Positions 41,446 to 51,990 of a stretch of 64,000 bases of DNA are shown in pieces (within the stretch, counting starts at the first letter, position 1; each line of letters begins with the position of its first letter). Source of the DNA: Westerdykella aurantiaca. Its lineage: Eukaryota > Ascomycota > Dothideomycetes > Pleosporales > Sporormiaceae. Below the pieces are notes generated by a model, which did no database searches, was not told where the DNA came from, and was given only the letters and a program-made list of their open reading frames with translations. The DNA lies in contig JASJFJ010000002.1 of assembly GCA_030412805.1 (NCBI GenBank), positions 2,976,001 to 3,040,000 on the forward strand, given 5' to 3'. The translations under genes were made by a program, and so were the position numbers.

Positions 41446-43272
41446 ATGTCTTCAGTCGACTATCTCTTGAACGAAAATTCGGTCGGATATGCGGTGAGCT
41501 GCACTCCAGAAAGGGGAACTTTCCCTAGCTAATCCAATATGCGAAGATCTTCAAAGTCGTACACCAGCCCGACACCATAGGCAACCGCCTGAAGGAGGTC
41601 CAGGAGGCCGTACAGGATCTGGCCAAGTTCGGAAAGACGGTTGAACTTGTGGGCCTTGCACCTTTCCAGGGCACCCAGGATGCGCTTCGAGGTACGGCGG
41701 CGCTCTGCTTCAGCGCGCAGAATGCCATACTCACTCAATGCTTCTAGAAATCAACGATGTCTCCGAAGGCATCATGTCCGACTATCTCCAAGCCGCTTTG
41801 GAGACCAACCTGCCGAAAGCCGGCAAGAAGAAGGCGATCACCCTCGGGGTGGGAGAACGGTATGGGATCTAGAAATCTTGGTAGCGACAGGATCTAATGC
41901 GGGATTAGCAATCTGGCTGGTAGCATCAAGTCGGCGTTCCCGAATCTGCAAGTCGAGACGAGCGAGACCAGTGAGGTGGTCGCAGATCTGTTGAGAGGCC
42001 TCCGGCAGCATGGTCAGAAGTTGATCAAGCAGCTGCAGCCGGGAGACATTGATCGTTCGATCCTGGGTCTTGGCCACGCATACTCCCGTATGTATCGCGG
42101 ACCGTTTCTCCCGCACAGAAGCTAATATCCCGGCAGGCGCTAAGGTCAAGTTCTCGGTACAGAAGAACGACAACCACATTATTCGTACGTTTAGCCGAGG
42201 AGTGGTCCGATGGGACGATCTTTACTGACTGCTTGCAGAGGCCATTGCTACTCTTGACCAAGTTGACAAGGATCTGAACACGTTCGCCATGAAGCTCAAG
42301 GAGCAGTATGGCTGGCACTTCCCGGAGCTCGCCAAGATTGTCAGCAGCAACGAGCAGTACCCCAAGCTGGTTCTGGCCATCGGCGACAAGTCCCGGCTCT
42401 CGAACGATGATCTGCACTCGCTGGCTGCCATTGTCGACGATGATGAATCCGTGGCGCAGGCCATCATCTCTGCGGCGAGGACGAGTATGGGACGCGATCT
42501 GTCCGAGGCCGACCAGGAGCTTGTGATGAAGGCTGCAGAACGTACGGCCTCGTTGGCGGCCTACCGCAAGTCGCTCTCCGGCTATCTTTCGTCCCGGATG
42601 GGAACCGTCGCGCCCAACCTGGCTGCGCTTATCGGCGACACGGTTGGCGCCCGCTTGATCTCCAAGGCCGGTTCTCTGACGAATCTGTCCAAGTATCCTG
42701 CGTCGACTGTGCAGATTCTGGGTGCCGAGAAGGCGCTGTTCCGAGCGCTCAAGACCAAGGGCAATACGCCCAAGTACGGGTTGATCTACCACAGCTCGTT
42801 CATCGGCAAGACGGGGGCGAAGTCCAAGGGCAGGATCTCGCGGTTCCTGGCGAACAAGTGCTCGATCGCATCGAGGATCGACAACTTCTCGGAGGTGCCG
42901 ACGTCGAAGTTTGGCGAGGCGCTGCGGAAGCAGGTGGAGGACCGGATTGAGTTCTACGCGTCGGGGGCACCGCCGGCGAAGAACTCGGACGTGATGAAGG
43001 CGGCGATGGACTCTGTGATGGCGGACCTTGGCGAAGACCCGACGGCGGAGGCGGCGGAAGATGTGGTGATGGCGGATGGGATCACGGCGAAGGCGACGGA
43101 GCAGGCGGTGCGCAAGTCCAAGGACAAGAAGGAGAAGAAAGAGAAGAAGGAGAAGAAGGCCAAGGAGGCGGAGGGCGAGGAGAAGAAGTCGAAGAAGGAG
43201 AAGAAGCGGAAGCATGGCGAGGAGGAGGATGGCGAGGGCAAGAAGAAGAAGAAGAAGAGCAAGAGCGCATAG
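41446..43272 (+). CDS. NOP56: Nop56, box C/D snoRNP core protein
   Basis: Exons 41446-41493, 41547-41691, 41748-41859, 41909-42087, 42137-42184 and 42239-43272 give 521 residues. The start SVDYLLNENSVGYAIFKVVHQPDTIGNRLKEVQ is the Nop56 form rather than Nop58. The coiled-coil (NTFAMKLKEQYGWHFPELAKIV) and the Nop domain (LGAEKALFRALKTKGNTPKYGLIYHSSFIG) are intact. The tail is Lys/Glu-rich (KKEKKEKKEKK), as usual. Nop56 pairs with Nop58 and fibrillarin to 2'-O-methylate rRNA in the nucleolus. The introns (49-56 nt) are too short to host a snoRNA. Intron 1 seems to end in AAG (41544-41546); the TAG at 41525-41527 would leave a 34-nt intron. Confidence 0.94.
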
Positions 43273-44823
43273 GTTGTTCTCCTGCGGCGGGCATGTATAC
43301 CAGGCTTGCGCATGTTCTCTATGGGATCCGGCGTTAATGGGCGGCGTGGCGTTTGTGTGGGAAGTGCAACATGTATTGAGACGCGGTCCGCGCTCGCGTT
43401 CACAGGACTGTCTGTTTTGGAGGGGCGTGCGCATGGGACGAACTGTGTTATATTTTGGAGATAGGGCAGTGTCTGCATCATGCGATGCATATTCCGACCA
43501 AAAATCCATTGTTGACTTGTACGATTTGTCCACGAGATTGCCAGATGGTGCAGGTGGTTTTCAAGGAATTTGCCGTGGGTGAGTCTTATTATTGGTGCTC
43601 TTGAGGGATTTCCATCTGTGTCACTTCCGTTTTAGGATTTGTTCAGCAGCAGTGTTTTACCAAAAGGTGAGTACAAGGCTAAGACAGGATTGTATGTCGT
43701 GCGCAATACATAGGCCGCAGTTGGCGGCTCTTGTTCGGGCAGGCAACAAACAGGCAGATGGAAATCATGCGAAACCGTTGCAGGGTGGTCCGAATACAGC
43801 TTGAGACATGCACGCTGTACATAATCTCGAAATGGTCCTGGTGCGGCGTACGGCTACAGGACCCTAGCGTAAGATCTGTGGTGGTCTGTGCACTTTGATG
43901 TCACGTGCCGGAGATCTATCGGCATCAATTGCACGACATGAATGAAATTGCGCCTAAAAAGAGACGCTCGCGACGCGCACGTTTCATTCTGGAGTCATCG
44001 GCATGGGCCGCTGCGACGGTGGACGGAGACGACAATGGGGAGGTTGGAAGTGCGAAAAGATGTGGGTTTCTCCGGGTTGGGAGATGGAGGTGGTAGATCC
44101 CTGGTGTATATACTCCGTAGATGAGGTGCAGAAGCAATGTATCAGATGGGAGATGCATGTGTGGAGACCTGGAGAGACCCCGTCAGGACCCAGAACCCCC
44201 CAGGCGCCCTTTGCCCGCGTGGCTCGCCAAAAGGACAGTGGCAGCAGTTTCGACACAGATCATCTGGCGTAGTTGCCCGCCCGCCTGCCTTGCCTGTGCA
44301 GTGGGAGTGCTTGGGTCTTCTCCTATCGAGTGACGGGCTCTTCTTGTCTCTTGTGAAGAGGGTATATAGGTCCTCCGCCTCTCTGTCAATTCCCTTTCTT
44401 CCTGCTTTTCCCTTTTTCCCTTTTCCCTCTCCCTCTCTCTCCCTCTCTCCCTCTTCTTCCCTTTTCCTCTCTCCCGCCACCTCCTCTCCCCGCCCATACC
44501 GTGGTCTCTCGTATCCGAGAATTGTTCTCAACTTTTGATGTTCCTAGCCCTCGGGCCGTTGATTGAACCCTCTCGGATTACTCTCCCTCGCTTTGCCCCC
44601 CCCTCTCCCTCAAGACTAGCGACCATCTCAGGGCTCCCATTGTGGTGTTTCAACCACCCGCCTTTTTCCCTCGGCCGCCCTTCTGCTGGTGCCTGCGTCC
44701 ACCACGCCTGCATCTCCAAACTCGCCACCACCACCTGCATCGACCTAATCTACCTTCTCGCGACAATTGCATCTCCGAATTCATCTTCGAAACGGAAAGA
44801 ATAAATTAATTCCCCCTTCTGCG
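43273..44823. promoter_or_regulatory. NOP56 3' flank and long HPC2 upstream region with pyrimidine tract
   Basis: About 1.55 kb without a gene. Bases ~44385-44480 are an almost unbroken C/T tract (CCCTTTTTCCC, CTCTCTCC units) on the HPC2 sense strand, followed by a C-rich leader. This is the typical look of a strong TATA-less fungal promoter and start region. The long frames on the opposite strand across it are compositional. Confidence 0.5.
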
Positions 44824-46680
44824 ATGGCTTCGGCTGCATCGTCTCCCGACAGCCTGAGCAGTCCTCCCCATTCTCCCGAAATTGGCGCTGCGATCCAGAA
44901 AAATGGTGTTGCAAACGCACATGTCATCACCACCCCTGGCCCTACCACAACAACAAACACCACCACAACCGCAAAATCCTCCACCACAACCACCCCAAGA
45001 TTGACTGCTGCTGGCCTGCCCCGCAAAAAGCCTGGGCCCAAACCAAAACCAAAAGACCCAAATGCCCCGGAGAAAAAGACCAGGAAGCCCCGCAAGCCCG
45101 CTGAGCCAAAGGACACGGCCGCCGCCCCAGAGCCTCCTCCCAAGCGCAAGAGAAGAACAAAGGCATCGCTAGAAGCGCAAGCCCTCGTCGAACCAGCAGA
45201 CGAAAAAGCAACCGCTCATCCAGACCCTCCATTGCCAGAGCCCCAGGTTGCTGCCGCTGCCGCTGTTGCGCCCGCACCCGTCACTGCCGTCAAACATGAG
45301 CCGTTACCATCCGCGCAGCCGCCCGTCACGCAGCCGCCTCGTGCTTCCAGCAATCCCGCCACCGTACACAACCCTCCACCGCTCCCCTACTCCCCTCCTG
45401 CTCCCACCACTCCCGAACGGGGCCGTGTCCAAGGGCCCGCTTCCGTACCCCCCGCCATGCCCTCCAGCATGCTGAGCGCAAGCGTCTCCCCAGCTCTCGC
45501 CAATCTCCTGCACCCCACAAGCTCCGTGCCCCATCCTCAGATCCCGCGCCTCCAGCACCAGCCCTCGGTCACTTCTGCCCCTGCCTCACCCGGCCCGCCC
45601 GCCCCGCAGCCCGAGAAGCTGCCCCAGCCGTCCATTGCAGACGAGCCGACCACGGTCAATCAGGACGTTGACATGGTCGATGTCGCCTCCACAACCACCA
45701 CAGTCAGCGACGCCCACAAACCCCCTCCGAAGAAGACCACCCCAATTGCCAGCAAAGTCGCTCAGTTCAAAGACAACTTGCCACCTCTGCCGGCCGGCAG
45801 CGGCCTCCTGTCTGGCACCCCCTTTGGCCCGGCCAATGCCAATGGCGCTGCCTCCAACGGTCCCACGGAGCCCCAGGGTGTCAACATCTGGCTCAGGTTC
45901 CCCGTCAAGGGAAAGAACAACGTCACCATCAACTACGCTCAGGAGGTGGAGAAGAATTATGGCTTCTCAGCCCTTCATCCCAAGCTCGCCGCCCGCAGGG
46001 AGCGTCTCCGCCAGGTGACGGCAGCAGGCGACGCCCTCGAAAGGGCCGCCGGCACTGCCTCCAACGACGACATGTCCCTGGACCTTTCCGATGTCGACAG
46101 CAACGTCGACATGGGCGGAACGGAGAAGGAGCAGGCCGGCGCCAACGGGGCCAAGAAGAGGCGCAAGAGAAAGCAAGAGGATTACGACAAAGACGATGAC
46201 TTCATCGACGACACCGAGTTGGCCTGGGAGCAGAAAGCCCTCATGGTGAAGGATGGCTTCTTCATCTACAAGGGGCCTCTGATCCCGCCCGATGAGATGC
46301 CTGCGGTCGAAAGGTTAGTGCTTGCCCACCTGACGCACTTTCATTTGCTAACTGCACCTAGGGAGGATGGCACCGTCAAACGGGGCCGAGGCCGCGGCCG
46401 TGGTGGTTCCACCCGCGGCGAGACGTCTGGTCGGGGACGAGGGCGCGGCGGCGGCGGTCCTGGCTCGCGGGGAGGAGGCGGGCCTGGTTCACGCGGGGGC
46501 GCTGGCTCCCGCGGCTCTCGAGGAGGCAACACCGTCCGCAAACCTCGTGTCACCAAGGCGGATCGTGCTGCAATGGAGCAGGAGAAGCTCGAACGTGAGA
46601 AGCTGGCTCAAACCATGGCCGTCAAGCCGGCCACCAGCCAGCCCGTCACCGCTGCCGCGACTCCCGCTTCTTCCGCTTAA
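44824..46680 (+). CDS. HPC2: HIR complex subunit Hpc2 / ubinuclein homologue
   Basis: Exons 44824-46313 and 46362-46680 give 602 residues. The diagnostic Hpc2-related domain lies at about residues 453-493: YDKDDDFIDDTELAWEQ, then KDGFFIYKGPLIPPDE. This segment binds the histone chaperone Hir1/HIRA for H3-H4 deposition outside replication. Upstream is a Pro/Ala/Thr-rich disordered region with AT-hook-like KKPGPKPKPKDP and RKPRKP, and SGTPFGPANANG before a conserved NIWLRFPVKGKNNVTINYAQEV block. After the HRD comes a Gly/Arg (RGRGRGGS) tail. The intron is 48 nt, stop-free and in frame directly after the HRD, so a retained form would carry 16 extra residues. The ATG at 44824 matches the conserved start. 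Confidence 0.9.
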   Translation: MASAASSPDSLSSPPHSPEIGAAIQKNGVANAHVITTPGPTTTTNTTTTAKSSTTTTPRLTAAGLPRKKPGPKPKPKDPNAPEKKTRKPRKPAEPKDTAAAPEPPPKRKRRTKASLEAQALVEPADEKATAHPDPPLPEPQVAAAAAVAPAPVTAVKHEPLPSAQPPVTQPPRASSNPATVHNPPPLPYSPPAPTTPERGRVQGPASVPPAMPSSMLSASVSPALANLLHPTSSVPHPQIPRLQHQPSVTSAPASPGPPAPQPEKLPQPSIADEPTTVNQDVDMVDVASTTTTVSDAHKPPPKKTTPIASKVAQFKDNLPPLPAGSGLLSGTPFGPANANGAASNGPTEPQGVNIWLRFPVKGKNNVTINYAQEVEKNYGFSALHPKLAARRERLRQVTAAGDALERAAGTASNDDMSLDLSDVDSNVDMGGTEKEQAGANGAKKRRKRKQEDYDKDDDFIDDTELAWEQKALMVKDGFFIYKGPLIPPDEMPAVERLVLAHLTHFHLLTAPREDGTVKRGRGRGRGGSTRGETSGRGRGRGGGGPGSRGGGGPGSRGGAGSRGSRGGNTVRKPRVTKADRAAMEQEKLEREKLAQTMAVKPATSQPVTAAATPASSA

Positions 46681-47657
46681 CCTGGGACTGCAGCTCTTCG
46701 CACTCGCGAAACTGCACGCCTGTGACTGTTTTCTGGTCGATTCTCTGTACACTATGAGCTTCTGTATCTCAGGTGGATTCATTGCATGGGGTGGGATGGT
46801 ATTTGTAAGAGGAGCCGTCCTCCATTCTTTCCTCTGTTCCGGGCACCACGGCGTTTGACTGTTTAGAGGAGTCCCATGGGGTGTTCGAAAAGCGATCGTG
46901 GATAAACAGCGATCTCTGTTCTCATGCCGGCTTTCCTGGGGCGGTGTCTGTACTTCATAGTGGCACCTTAATATCACTTCGGAGCATGGGGCGGGGGAAT
47001 GGGTACGGCGAGCATGTACTTATGTACTTCTTCGGGTATATCTTATTGGTCTGTACCTTCTTAGACTTCGATTACAATTTGTCTTTTACCATTCTTCTTT
47101 TCCGATTCCTCTTCGCCTGCTCCATTTTTTACTCATCCTACTGTGCTTTGCTCTTGCTCTTTAAACTTGCCTGCTACGGTGCCTGCGCCAAGGACCCAGG
47201 GCCGCTCCTTCCATTTTTTTCAATGTTTACTCGTCTTTCACCAGAGACAATTCTCACTACAGGCCCCCCTCGGTAGAAGGGTTTCTATCGCTGGAGCAAC
47301 AATGCGCCGCTATACCTCTCACCGCCACTGCACAACTTGTTCCTTTCAGTTCAACTCTCCAGCATCGCAACCACCTACCACGTCAGTGACTGTCCGACCA
47401 CGACACCGTCAAGGAAAGAAATTACGCGCAGATACAGCAGTTGGACAGACAAGCTGATTTTCATCTCACTGAGGAGCGACACAGGTGACCGCGGCAGTAC
47501 TGCAACACACACGGCGGCGAAGGAGGTCTCCTATCAGCGACATCCATACCCTCCAACACCGCGGCTTCCCTACCTTCTCTCCGACACCCTTCCCTCGTTT
47601 TTTTCTTTCCCAAACTGTCTCCCACCCACCCGCCTCCCTCAAGTGCTCCACCTCACC
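46681..47657. other. Intergenic region between HPC2 and the uncharacterised acidic protein gene
   Basis: About 1 kb of 3' flank and promoter. Bases 47040-47260 are T-rich; the last ~150 bp are C/A- and C/T-rich leader sequence. I see no gene. Confidence 0.45.
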
Positions 47658-49044
47658 ATGGCACAAAACAGCGGGCGCCACCATTTCGACCTGACAGAGG
47701 TCACCCCGCGCTCAAAGAAGTTCTACGACGGAACCTACAGCTGGAATGAATTCGGGTACGAGGATGAAGAAGGCGGTAAGTTTGTCCCATTCCCATGTTT
47801 ACTAGATATGTTTACTTATTTACGCAGTCTATCACGCCTTCGGCACAGGCCCCGATTCGGGTCCCCCAACGCCCATGCCGGCGCCTTCTTTCTATGACTC
47901 TGAAGATGTCGAGGATGGTAGTAGGACTTACAGAAACGGCCAAAGGAACCGCCCTGCGAACGGCCACGGAGGAGAGGAGGAAGAAGACGTCCCGCCGCTG
48001 ACCCTGGACACACCGGCCTCAGCATCCGCTGCTCCCGACCAGTCCGCCTCCTACGCTTCCGAGTTAGTGGAGCAAACCATCCGCCGAACGGATCGCCTGA
48101 ACCGCATCTTCGAGAACATGCTCAGGGAGGGTTTCCTTGACGAGGAAGCGTTCCAGCGTTTCGCGCGCACCGAACTGCGGCAGGGTTGGCTCCAGGATTG
48201 GGACGAACGCACAATCGACCAGCTTCAGGGTAGACTGGAAGGGATCCTGATCGGGATTTGGTGTGCTGGTGCGGGATACACGCTCGAGGAAGCATATCGC
48301 CGCGTGGGGCTGGAGTACCCGGATGCGATTTTCCAAGGCCGCGAGGGCATCGATGCGGGAGACGCGCTGAGTTCCCTGGGGTTGGCGAGGTTGACGCTGA
48401 CTTCTACAAACGGGTCACTTGGTGAGTTACATCGTATGTATCATTGCTACTTTGGCAACGGCGTCGCTAATGCTGGCGTAGAGAGTATGCAGAATGGGGA
48501 CGCTGGTGAGGACAAGAACGGGGCCCCAAACACGCCGTTCTCTAACATCTCAGGCATGTCGAATGTCTCCGATCCACCTTCTGTGATTGCCGACCCGGAC
48601 GCTAGTGGAGATGGCGAGGTATGTCTTTCGATATCATTTCGACTGGGAATTTGCTGATGCTCGCAGGTCGTGAACGGCACCCTCGACCACCAGCCCAGTG
48701 ACGATGGTCACGATGAAGAAGATGAAAACCCCGGCGGCGACAGCCGTACCACTAACGGACTCAACGGTGCCCTTGGCGACAACACGCTCCACGTCAATGG
48801 AGTGAACGGCCACGCGAAGACTCTCGCCACAAAAACCCCGACCAAGTCTAAAGCGAAAGCTAAGAAAGACAGCGACTCGGACGACGACGAGTACAAGCCG
48901 GGCAAACCGGCGCCGAAGCGCAAGAGTGCTAGGGGCAAGAAGATCGCGCAAGGGAAGAAGATCGCGGCGGGCAAGAAGAAGAGCGGGGAGGGGGAACAGG
49001 AGAGTAGTGCCCCTAAGAGGAGGTCCGAGAGGCTTGCTAAGTAG
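47658..49044 (+). CDS. Uncharacterised fungal protein with helical core and basic tail
   Basis: Exons 47658-47775, 47828-48421, 48482-48618 and 48667-49044 give 408 residues, with every junction in phase. I do not recognise a named family. The start HHFDLTEVTPRSKKFYDGTYSWNEFGYED looks conserved. A helical segment of about 110 residues (from SELVEQTIRRTDRLNRIFENMLREGF to EEAYRRVGLEYPDAIFQ, residues ~118-205) is the most protein-like part. The middle is Asn/Gly/Asp-rich. The C-terminus carries Lys/Arg clusters (KSKAKAKKD, PKRKSARGKK, KRRSERLAK) with acidic runs between, suggesting a nuclear or chromatin-associated protein. That location is an inference from composition only. Confidence 0.75.
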
Positions 49045-49831
49045 GAAGGGATATGCGCAGTGGTTTTGGGCATGAGGCGTGGAGCATTGGGATAGGGAAC
49101 GTAGAAGAGGGTATGTGCAGGGATATGTGCAATGAGACGGATATTGCAGTTGGAGAAGCATTTGATGGAGGGTCGGAGAAGGCGATCTCCGGAGAGATTT
49201 TGATCAACTCGCGGGGAATAATAAAGGAGCTTCTTGCGAGTCTGTCCTCGTGACTGACCGTTCTCCGTTTCATCCTCCACTAAGCACTGCGTTCAATATC
49301 CTAGCGGGTGTGCTTGTTATCATAGGAAACACGAGGCCCAAATCCAGACTCTTCCCGGTCTTTTGTTATTCAAAAGTACCTCATTCTATTCTCCCGATAG
49401 ATTATCGTTCATGGTCCTTTATGGAGATAGCTGAGATTAGCCAACCGTGTATGCTCCTGCGCTCACTTTTTAGTGGCCCTCGAGCTTGTAATCGTGATAA
49501 CGACGCTCCCATCGTACAGGCCGAGTATACATCTGTTATACATGCCGCCATCCTTGAATGACACAATATGCTGAACGCTGTTCATCTCTTCCCCAAACAC
49601 ATCTCGTTCCGGCATTTCTCCTCTTCACTGTCCGTAGCGTCGCTCCTCCATTCTCCCTCTGTAAAGAGCATTTCCAAAAAAAGTCCTGCCTCCGCAAATC
49701 TTCGAAAACCGAAACGCGTCAAGCAGATCCGATATCGTTTACAAACCCACCCCCCCAACCACCCCCCCCTTTTAATTCCCACAAATCCTTGCCTCCATCT
49801 CCCATCAAGCATCAAGAAAACAAAAAAGCAA
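49045..49831. other. Convergent intergenic region
   Basis: These 787 bp carry the 3' flanks of two converging genes. There is a C-run near 49750-49770. No gene or RNA is recognisable. Confidence 0.45.
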
Positions 49832-50315
49832 TCACGTCCACCGAATCTTCATCTTCCACTCGTCCCACTTGGCCTGCACCCACGACTTATTCGGCGCGCG
49901 CTCAATCTCCGCCATCAACCGCTCGTAATGCTCGGGGTTGCTCGCCGGATTCAGCAACGCGGGGGACGTGGGGTAGCGCGTGGCGTAGCGGTTGGAGACG
50001 AGGGAGTAGAGGGCGTTGATCTGGGGGAGCTCGGCGGATGGGTTCGACGGTGCTGGTGGAGGTGATGGTGCGGCGGTTGCGTTCGCGGTCTTCGGGGCGT
50101 TCTTGGGGTCGGCGGGGGTCAGTGGCTGGACGCCGTAGGGTGCGCCGCGGTGCTCGATGAGGTTTGTGAAGGGTTCGCGGCGGAGGGGGTCTTTGGGCCA
50201 GAGGGAGAGGAGGCGGGTGTAGTGTTTTGCTATGGTCTGGTTGTAGTATCGCTGTCAGTCGGGTCTGCTGCGGGATGTGTGCGCAGGTGTGGGGTTTACG
50301 TACAGAGGTCGACAT
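49832..50315 (-). CDS. Cbp6/UQCC2-like mitochondrial bc1 complex assembly factor
   Basis: Exons 50304-50315 (12 nt: M-S-T-S) and 49832-50236 give 138 residues. The first conserved block is AKHYTRLLSLWPKDPLRREPF, matching the Cbp6/UQCC2 pattern of a short helix with W-P-x-D. The second is ALYSLVSNRYATRYPTSPALLNPAS-NPEHYERLMAEIE, followed by SWVQAKWDEWKMKIRWT, parallel to the LHSNYYKHKYP and W-K-L-Q-E-K end of UQCC2. Cbp6 with Cbp3 binds newly made cytochrome b at the mitoribosome. A Pro/Ala-rich linker separates the blocks. The match is a resemblance of pattern rather than strong identity, so the family call is moderate. The 12-nt first exon is supported by phase and by a GTACGT donor. Confidence 0.62.
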
Positions 50316-50780
50316 TTCTGGATCTGTGAAATACAAATGTGACCGGTCGATTTGGGGAATGCGACGAGAAATTCAAAGATATGCGCGCGGCAACCGGATA
50401 CAGGTGATGATGATGCCCATGTTTCTCCAGGGCTGTCCCATCATCCATGCCGCTCGTTCCGCTCACGCTTCCCTGTTCGAGGGGTGTGGCGCATCACGTA
50501 AGGTGGCTGAGCAATCATGTCCATGGAAGCGACTCCCCCGTTCCACTGTCCCCGTCCCAGCCGTTCCAGTCCCCAGGCGGACTCCGCTGCACCTACGAAA
50601 CACGCAGCAGAACGACCACCTACTCCCACACACCCTCTCCTTCCGTACCTTTCTCTCAGCCCGCCAACACCCGACGTTGCAGACTACTGTGCCTCTCTTT
50701 TTTTCCACCCTCCTATCTTACCTTTCGTCTGCCTCATCACACTTCTCTACTAGTTATCCGTCGGCTTTGCTGTGCCCAGC
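50316..50780. promoter_or_regulatory. Divergent region between the Cbp6-like gene and BSD2
   Basis: These 465 bp hold both promoters. From about 50520 to 50780 the BSD2 sense strand is C/T-rich. No gene is seen. Confidence 0.5.
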
Positions 50781-51990
50781 ATGCCGCAGCAACGATATGA
50801 GCGCGTAAGTCCGCCGACGACTCCTGACCTCTACATTCGCTCCTCCCGGACCGCGACTGACCCTCTGTCCTCCAGATATCGGACCACGACGAAGAGACGG
50901 CATCGCCAGTGACCGCGCAAGCCCCATACCCCATACCCAACAGCCCGCCACCCTCCTTCCACAGCCGCGCGTCCTCCCCCAACGCAGATTCCCGAGGTCT
51001 CCTGTCCGACGACCCCCTCGCAAAGGACGAAGACCGCACCCTGTCCGATGCGTTCGACTCGCCGTCCGACGATGACAGCGATGGCGAAGGCGATGGCCTG
51101 GACGACCGGCAGCGATTGATGCGGGGCCAGCCCCAGAACGAGGACGAGGACGGGAGCAGTAGCCCGAATCCCAGAGACGGCATCCAGAGACGAGTGACGC
51201 AGCTTCCCGATTTCCAGCCTTCGAGTGGGACTGCATCGGGACGCATCTATGGTGGGGGTCAGAACGATGGCGTGTGGGCGAACCTGAGCGCGAAACCGAC
51301 GGCGGGCGAGGATCTGGAGGAGAAGCCTCCGGTATGTACTTATCCATCCCATGCTTCTACAAAGAAGTTTTCCAGGCTAACTGACCGTCGCAGACCTACG
51401 AACAGGCCGCCGCCGACGCAACACCCCCTTACTGGGAAACCACCATCCTCGCCCCCGGCACCTTCGGCGACGAAGTCTACATCGAAGGCCTCCCCGTCGG
51501 CTCCCTCTTCAGCTTCGTCTGGAACGCCATGATCTCCATGTCCTTCCAGTTCGTCGGCTTCCTCCTCACCTACCTCCTGCACACCACGCACGCCGCCAAG
51601 AACGGCTCCCGCGCGGGTCTCGGGATCACGCTCGTCCAGTGGGGGTTCACGATGAAGAGCTCCGCGTCCTTGGCCGCCGGCAACGATCCGATCAACGACT
51701 ACCCGGACGCGAACACCGCCGTCCCCACGGACCCGAATTCGCACAACTTCGACCCCAATGCGCTGCCCAGTTCGTCGGGCGGGGCGGCGGATTCGCCGGC
51801 CAGTGCGGGAATTACGAGCAGTGATCTCTTGGCGTATGCGCTGATGATTGTGGGTTGGTTCATCTTGATCAAGAGTGTGTCGGACTTCATCCGGGCAAGG
51901 AGACACGAGCAGCTGGTGTTGCAGAGTCCCGACCGGGGGCTGGGGACCGCGGTGGTGGCCGAGGGGGAGAGCCCGGACAGGAGTGTGTGA
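50781..51990 (+). CDS. BSD2: Bsd2/NDFIP-type Rsp5 (Nedd4) adaptor membrane protein
   Basis: Exons 50781-50804 (24 nt), 50876-51331 and 51394-51990 give 358 residues. The N-terminal 160 residues are acidic, Ser/Pro-rich and cytosolic. A PY motif, PPTY (159-162), sits exactly at the exon 2/3 junction, and a variant TPPY follows at 170-173; these bind the WW domains of the ubiquitin ligase Rsp5. Three membrane segments follow: FVWNAMISMSFQFVGFLLTY (~200-220), GLGITLVQWGFTM (~228-245) and LLAYALMIVGWFILI (~304-325). That is the NDFIP layout. Bsd2 directs metal transporters and misfolded membrane proteins to the vacuole. Retention of the 62-nt second intron would shift frame and remove all membrane segments. 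Confidence 0.9.

Noticed and set aside
41494..42238. Possible snoRNAs hosted in NOP56 introns, as in animals.
   Set aside because: All five introns are 49-56 nt, too short for a box C/D snoRNA plus splice signals, and no C/D box pair is visible.
44142..44531. A highly charged 129-codon open frame on the minus strand.
   Set aside because: It is the complement of the pyrimidine tract before HPC2, giving artificial Glu/Lys/Arg runs.
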